This document shows, piece after piece, positions 60,975 through 64,000 of a stretch of DNA of 64,000 nt. The DNA is from Povalibacter uvarum. Lineage in GTDB: Bacteria > Pseudomonadota > Gammaproteobacteria > Steroidobacterales > Steroidobacteraceae. The notes below the pieces were generated by a model. It was not told where the DNA came from, did not search any database, and saw nothing but the letters and a program-made list of their open reading frames with translations. Each line of letters starts with the position of its first letter. Within the stretch, counting starts at the first letter, position 1. The stretch lies in assembly GCF_014202975.1 (NCBI RefSeq), contig NZ_JACHHZ010000005.1, positions 558,001 through 622,000 of the forward strand, given 5' to 3'. Made by a program: the position numbers and the translations under genes.

Positions 60975-61928
60975 ATGACCAACGCCAATTGGATGAGCCG
61001 GATACAGGACAACCCGCAGTTGATCGAAATGGTCCTGCCTGCGAGCCACGATGCCGGTGTCTACGGCGACAGCCTCACCCGGGTCGCGTGCCCCAAGCGA
61101 TACGCCCGTTGCCAGGGTTCCAACATCTACAACCAGGCGTACTCCGGATCGCGCGTCTTCGACGTTCGCGTCTTCCTGAAGCGCGTCAAGGACGAGAAGG
61201 GCAAGAGCATCGTGCAGCCCACGATGGGTCACTTCGCGGCCGAGAAGTTCAAGTGGCCGAAGATCGGCAAGAGCACCGGCGCGTTCGGCGGCTACGGCGG
61301 TTCCTTCATGACCGCGGTCAAGGATGCCGTGGCGTTCGTGAAAACCTATGAGAGCGAGTTCGTCATCCTGCGCGTCTCGCACACGTACTGCCCTCAGGAA
61401 GTCGGCAATGCGCTCAACGAGTTCATGGCGACGGGCGACAACGCCAAATACGTCTACAACAAGGATGGCAACGTGGCGCTGTGCACTCTCGACGACCTGC
61501 GCGGCAAGGTCGTGATGGTCTTCGCTTCCGAATTCCACAAGGGGTTCAGTGCCAAGGACGGATACCTGCCCATGTTCAAGTATTCCGAAGGGACGTCGAA
61601 CACCTCCGGCCTCTGCTTCTGCGGTACCTACAAGGGCAAGAAGGAAATGAAGGACGTGCTCAAAACCGCGCAGGGCGCCGCCGACGAGCATCACGGTCAC
61701 CGCCAGGACCATCTGCACTGGGTCTATTGGCAGCAGACCGGCGGCAACGTTTCATCGAACACGAAGGGCGGTGACGGCGCTCACGCGAAGCTCGGCAGTT
61801 TCCTCACGGAGATCAAAGCCAAGATGAGCATGAGCCGGTGGTCGTTGCCCAACGTCATCGGTCACGACTTCGTGAACGAGCAGACCTGCAAGCAGATCTT
61901 CGAGCTCAATCCTTCGTACGGCAAGTAA
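60975..61928 (+). CDS. PI-PLC X-domain-like phosphodiesterase
   Basis: A 317-residue protein with the features of bacterial phosphatidylinositol-specific phospholipase C: MVLPASHDAG (H25), RVFDVRVF (D63, R65) and the second catalytic histidine in QPTMGHF (H86). Bacterial PI-PLCs cleave phosphatidylinositol or GPI anchors without calcium and are usually secreted; here no signal peptide is seen, so export or substrate is unclear. The ATG at 60975 follows GAGGATCGCCCGCG. It ends close to the convergent lipase-like gene with a palindrome between. Confidence 0.83.
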   Translation: MTNANWMSRIQDNPQLIEMVLPASHDAGVYGDSLTRVACPKRYARCQGSNIYNQAYSGSRVFDVRVFLKRVKDEKGKSIVQPTMGHFAAEKFKWPKIGKSTGAFGGYGGSFMTAVKDAVAFVKTYESEFVILRVSHTYCPQEVGNALNEFMATGDNAKYVYNKDGNVALCTLDDLRGKVVMVFASEFHKGFSAKDGYLPMFKYSEGTSNTSGLCFCGTYKGKKEMKDVLKTAQGAADEHHGHRQDHLHWVYWQQTGGNVSSNTKGGDGAHAKLGSFLTEIKAKMSMSRWSLPNVIGHDFVNEQTCKQIFELNPSYGK

Positions 61929-61937
61929 ACACGTTCG

Positions 61938-61964
61938 TCATTCCCGCGCACGCGGGAATGACGA
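61938..61964. terminator. Compact family A palindrome between convergent genes
   Basis: GTCATTCCCGCGCACGCGGG with completing AATGACG forms a near-perfect palindrome in the 40-base gap between the PI-PLC-like and lipase-like genes, suitable as a two-way terminator. Confidence 0.6.
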
Positions 61965-61968
61965 GCGC

Positions 61969-63513
61969 TTACCTGTCATCGAAGTACTCGGTCACCGCCG
62001 CCAGGCAGAACGGTGACACGAGCGACGTGTGATACGCCTCGAGCACGGCCGTCGTGCCGCCGCTCAGTTCGAGCGCTTCCTTCGCCGCTGCAAATCCCGC
62101 CTTCAATTCCAGATACGGGTCGTCGAGCGACGGCTCGTCGTCGACATCGAGCACCGTTACGCTCGTGGCGCCGTTGTCTGCCCAGTACTGCTGCATCAGC
62201 GATGTGTTCAGGTACAGCACGACGGGATCTTCATTGCCGGCACACAGCAACGTCGGCGCAGCCGGCACCCAGGTTCGCAGATCGTTGGCCTTGAAGGCCT
62301 GACGCAATCCATTCGCTGGCGCCGCCGCCGGCCTGCCGTCGGTTCGCGTCGGGAAGCCGCCATCCGGATTGGTTTGGGCGTCCTGCAGGTAATTCAGCCG
62401 GTAGCTGTTCAGGATCAGCGCGTCCGGGCCGAAGCCAAGTGCAAAGACTGGTGCCAGATCCGCTGGTGATGTTGCTGGTGTGTACGCGGCGAAGGCCGGG
62501 TCGGGCGGCGTACTGCTGAACAACTGCTCGCGTGGCAACCGGCCCTGATCGTAAATTGCTGAGCGGCTTGCGGCCGTCGGCAGCAGCGACTCGATCGTGG
62601 GCGCATAGCGGGCATCGAACATGTCCGCTGGCGCTGCGTAGATGTTGCCGTAGGCGCGTTGATACGACGTGGCCAGCCAGCTGACGAATAGCGGCGCACT
62701 GCCAACCACCTGCCCCTGAAAGACGGCGTCGCCGAATGCGCCGAGCGCGTAGGGCCCGGACATCGGCGCGGATGCCGTGACAGGTGTGCCGTTCTGTTGC
62801 AGAAGCCGATGAGTCGCCATTGCCACGAACCCACCCTGCGAATAACCGGTGATGAACAGCTTGCCGCTGTCGCTCACCGCAGGCGCTGTGCTTGTTGGCA
62901 ATGCACTGCGAGCCGCTGAGAGTGCATCGGCGGTGTCATCCGCCTGCTGCTGCGCGTGCAGGTATGGATGCCAGGTCAGTGAAGAGGTGTCGTAGCCCGC
63001 ATAGTTCGGCGCCACGACGATGTAGCCACGCGCTGCAAACGCCAGTGCCATCAGCAATCCTTCGCCGCTGCTCGAGTCCGTGATGTTCGCGATGTTGAAT
63101 GAGCGTTCGGCGTTCGTCCCGTGCGCGTACACGACGATCGGTCGCGGGCCCTGGCATGCGGCGTCGGTGCCGGTGGGAATCATCAGAGCGCCTGATGCCG
63201 TTATCGCATTGCCCGCGGGATCGAGTGTGTTGTAACGCAGCTGGTGAACGTCGACCGCGCAGACCGGATCGACGATGAGCTCCAGCAATTCCTCGGCCGC
63301 CGAGCCGGCGTCGACCAGCGCCAGCAGTTGCGACGGATCGTATGTGGCCAGACGTTCGGGTGGACTCACGACCAGTGTGCCGCGTCCCGTTACCGGCGGC
63401 GGCGGAGGTGGCGGCGTTTCGCCTGATGAGTCGTCGTTGTTGTCGCCGTTGCTGCAGGCGGCGAGAAGAACGGTCAGAAGGAGGGCCGTGAGCGGCTTGC
63501 GTGCGTCGGTCAT
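61969..63513 (-). CDS. Lipase-like alpha/beta hydrolase lipoprotein
   Basis: A 514-residue lipoprotein (lipobox LAAC, C20) with an acidic/serine and polyproline linker (residues about 22-40). The hydrolase domain has VVYAHGTNAERS as oxyanion region and the nucleophile elbow GYSQGG, and the general layout (AITASGALMIPTG, VVAPNYAGYDT) of secretory lipases (LIP family). Acid and histidine residues near LLCAGNEDPV and EAYHTSLV complete the expected triad. Should be anchored facing the periplasm or outside. Confidence 0.87.
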   Translation of the reverse strand: MTDARKPLTALLLTVLLAACSNGDNNDDSSGETPPPPPPPVTGRGTLVVSPPERLATYDPSQLLALVDAGSAAEELLELIVDPVCAVDVHQLRYNTLDPAGNAITASGALMIPTGTDAACQGPRPIVVYAHGTNAERSFNIANITDSSSGEGLLMALAFAARGYIVVAPNYAGYDTSSLTWHPYLHAQQQADDTADALSAARSALPTSTAPAVSDSGKLFITGYSQGGFVAMATHRLLQQNGTPVTASAPMSGPYALGAFGDAVFQGQVVGSAPLFVSWLATSYQRAYGNIYAAPADMFDARYAPTIESLLPTAASRSAIYDQGRLPREQLFSSTPPDPAFAAYTPATSPADLAPVFALGFGPDALILNSYRLNYLQDAQTNPDGGFPTRTDGRPAAAPANGLRQAFKANDLRTWVPAAPTLLCAGNEDPVVLYLNTSLMQQYWADNGATSVTVLDVDDEPSLDDPYLELKAGFAAAKEALELSGGTTAVLEAYHTSLVSPFCLAAVTEYFDDR

Positions 63514-63715
63514 CGCCTTTCAGAATCCTGTGCAGTACCTGACGGCTGTAACGCACGAGATCGCCGGAAGGGTGGGCCCGCGGAGCATCTTTTTCGGCTC
63601 TGACGTCGAACGGTGACGCAATGGCGGAACCGCTGGGAAGTTATGTCGGTTTTCGTATCGCCGACCCGTCCTAGTTCCAGCAGTGCGGATCAACCAACAC
63701 AAGATGGAGACAACG
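63514..63715. other. Divergent intergenic region
   Basis: 202 bases between the lipase-like lipoprotein gene and the VOC gene; it must hold both promoters. I see no clear boxes, only a GGAGA site 8 bases ahead of the VOC start. Confidence 0.4.
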
Positions 63716-64000
63716 ATGGCCAGGAACGTGATTTGTCTTTGGTATGACGCAGCGGCAGAAGAGGCGGCCAGGTTCTACGCCCGGACGTTTCCCAACAGCG
63801 CAGTGACGGCAGTCAACCGTGCTCCCGGCGACTTCCCGGGCGGCAAGGAAGGGCAGGTGCTCACGGTGGAGTTCACTGTCGCCGGCGTGCCCTGCCTGGG
63901 TCTGAACGGCGGCCCGGCCTTCAAGCACAGCGAGGCGTTTTCGTTTCAGATCCTCACCGAGGACCAGGCGGAGACGGATCGTTACTGGAACGCCATCGTC
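63716..64000 (+). CDS. VOC superfamily protein, PhnB/3-dmu-9_3-mt type (partial, runs off the window)
   Basis: The first 95 residues of a glyoxalase/VOC-fold protein. ICLWYDAAAEEAARFYARTF, the VNRAPGDFPGGKEGQVLTVE stretch, FTVAGVPCLGLNGGPAFKHS and FSFQILTEDQAETDRYW match the PhnB-like subfamily (3-demethylubiquinone methyltransferase-like in database names, though no methyl transfer is implied). GGAGA precedes the ATG at 63716. The end lies beyond the window. Confidence 0.9.
   Translation, partial: MARNVICLWYDAAAEEAARFYARTFPNSAVTAVNRAPGDFPGGKEGQVLTVEFTVAGVPCLGLNGGPAFKHSEAFSFQILTEDQAETDRYWNAIV

Noticed and set aside
850-61964. CRISPR arrays suggested by regularly repeated palindromes.
   Set aside because: The repeats are dispersed, not evenly spaced with unique spacers, and no cas genes are present.
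1-64000. tRNA or rRNA genes in gaps.
   Set aside because: Reading the gaps by eye showed no cloverleaf or rRNA-like stretch; most gap space is repeats.

Overview
The window is GC-rich, densely coded chromosomal DNA from a Gram-negative bacterium: TonB receptor, POTRA/beta-barrel secretion protein, lipoproteins, periplasmic enzymes, type IV pilin. The mix of gene families (RutR-like TetR regulator, two-partner secretion, PepSY protein, gammaproteobacterial-type pilin) and the many short palindromic repeats suggest a gammaproteobacterium near Xanthomonadales/Nevskiales/Steroidobacterales. That placement is inference; there is no rRNA or other marker gene here. I found no tRNA, rRNA, CRISPR array or insertion sequence.

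The main content, about 4.0-31.0 kb, is a large purine-utilisation locus. Leftward from a divergent control region near 19.2 kb runs a tightly overlapped operon of 11 genes: HIU hydrolase, xanthine dehydrogenase small and large subunits, XdhC, a nucleobase/nucleoside ABC transporter (ATPase plus two permeases), membrane urate hydroxylase PuuD, guanine deaminase, allantoinase PuuE, a fused OHCU decarboxylase-allantoate amidohydrolase, and an M20 hydrolase. Rightward run the BMP-type binding protein of that transporter, a RutR-like regulator, an exported adenosine deaminase, a TonB-dependent receptor, three exported nucleoside-phosphorylase-fold proteins (one PNP/MTAP-like, two NUP family) and an 8-oxoguanine deaminase; a fourth exported nucleosidase faces them. 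Read together: purine (oxy)nucleosides enter through the outer membrane, are deaminated and stripped of ribose in the periplasm, the bases are imported by the ABC transporter, and are then oxidised through urate and allantoin to recover nitrogen.

Outside this locus: 0-3.8 kb holds a GNAT, a GFA-family protein, a phosphoribosyltransferase and an exported S9 peptidase. 31.3-33.4 kb is a minimal pilin / PilC-like / degenerate-pilin cluster. 33.5-41.5 kb holds cupin, MBL-fold, cytochrome c-like, alpha/beta hydrolase, DUF3309, PAP2, PepSY and unknown genes. 41.6-51.6 kb is a two-partner secretion pair with a 2759-residue exoprotein. 52.0-55.7 kb encodes a receptor-like Ser/Thr kinase with a formylglycine-generating-enzyme-like C-terminus. 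56-64 kb holds an exported dienelactone hydrolase-like protein, a small charged protein, DUF899, GNAT, a DksA-type zinc finger, an adenine/adenosine deaminase-like protein with an altered active-site motif, a PI-PLC-like protein, a lipase-like lipoprotein and a partial VOC/PhnB protein.

Three dispersed inverted-repeat families occupy most intergenic gaps: a dRS3/REP-like ATTCCCGCG..CGCGGGAAT family, a 108-bp REPIN-like GGTCCGGCTTTAGCCGGAC family, and a periodic ACGGGG/ACGGAG family. Repeats have changed the C-termini of at least two proteins.
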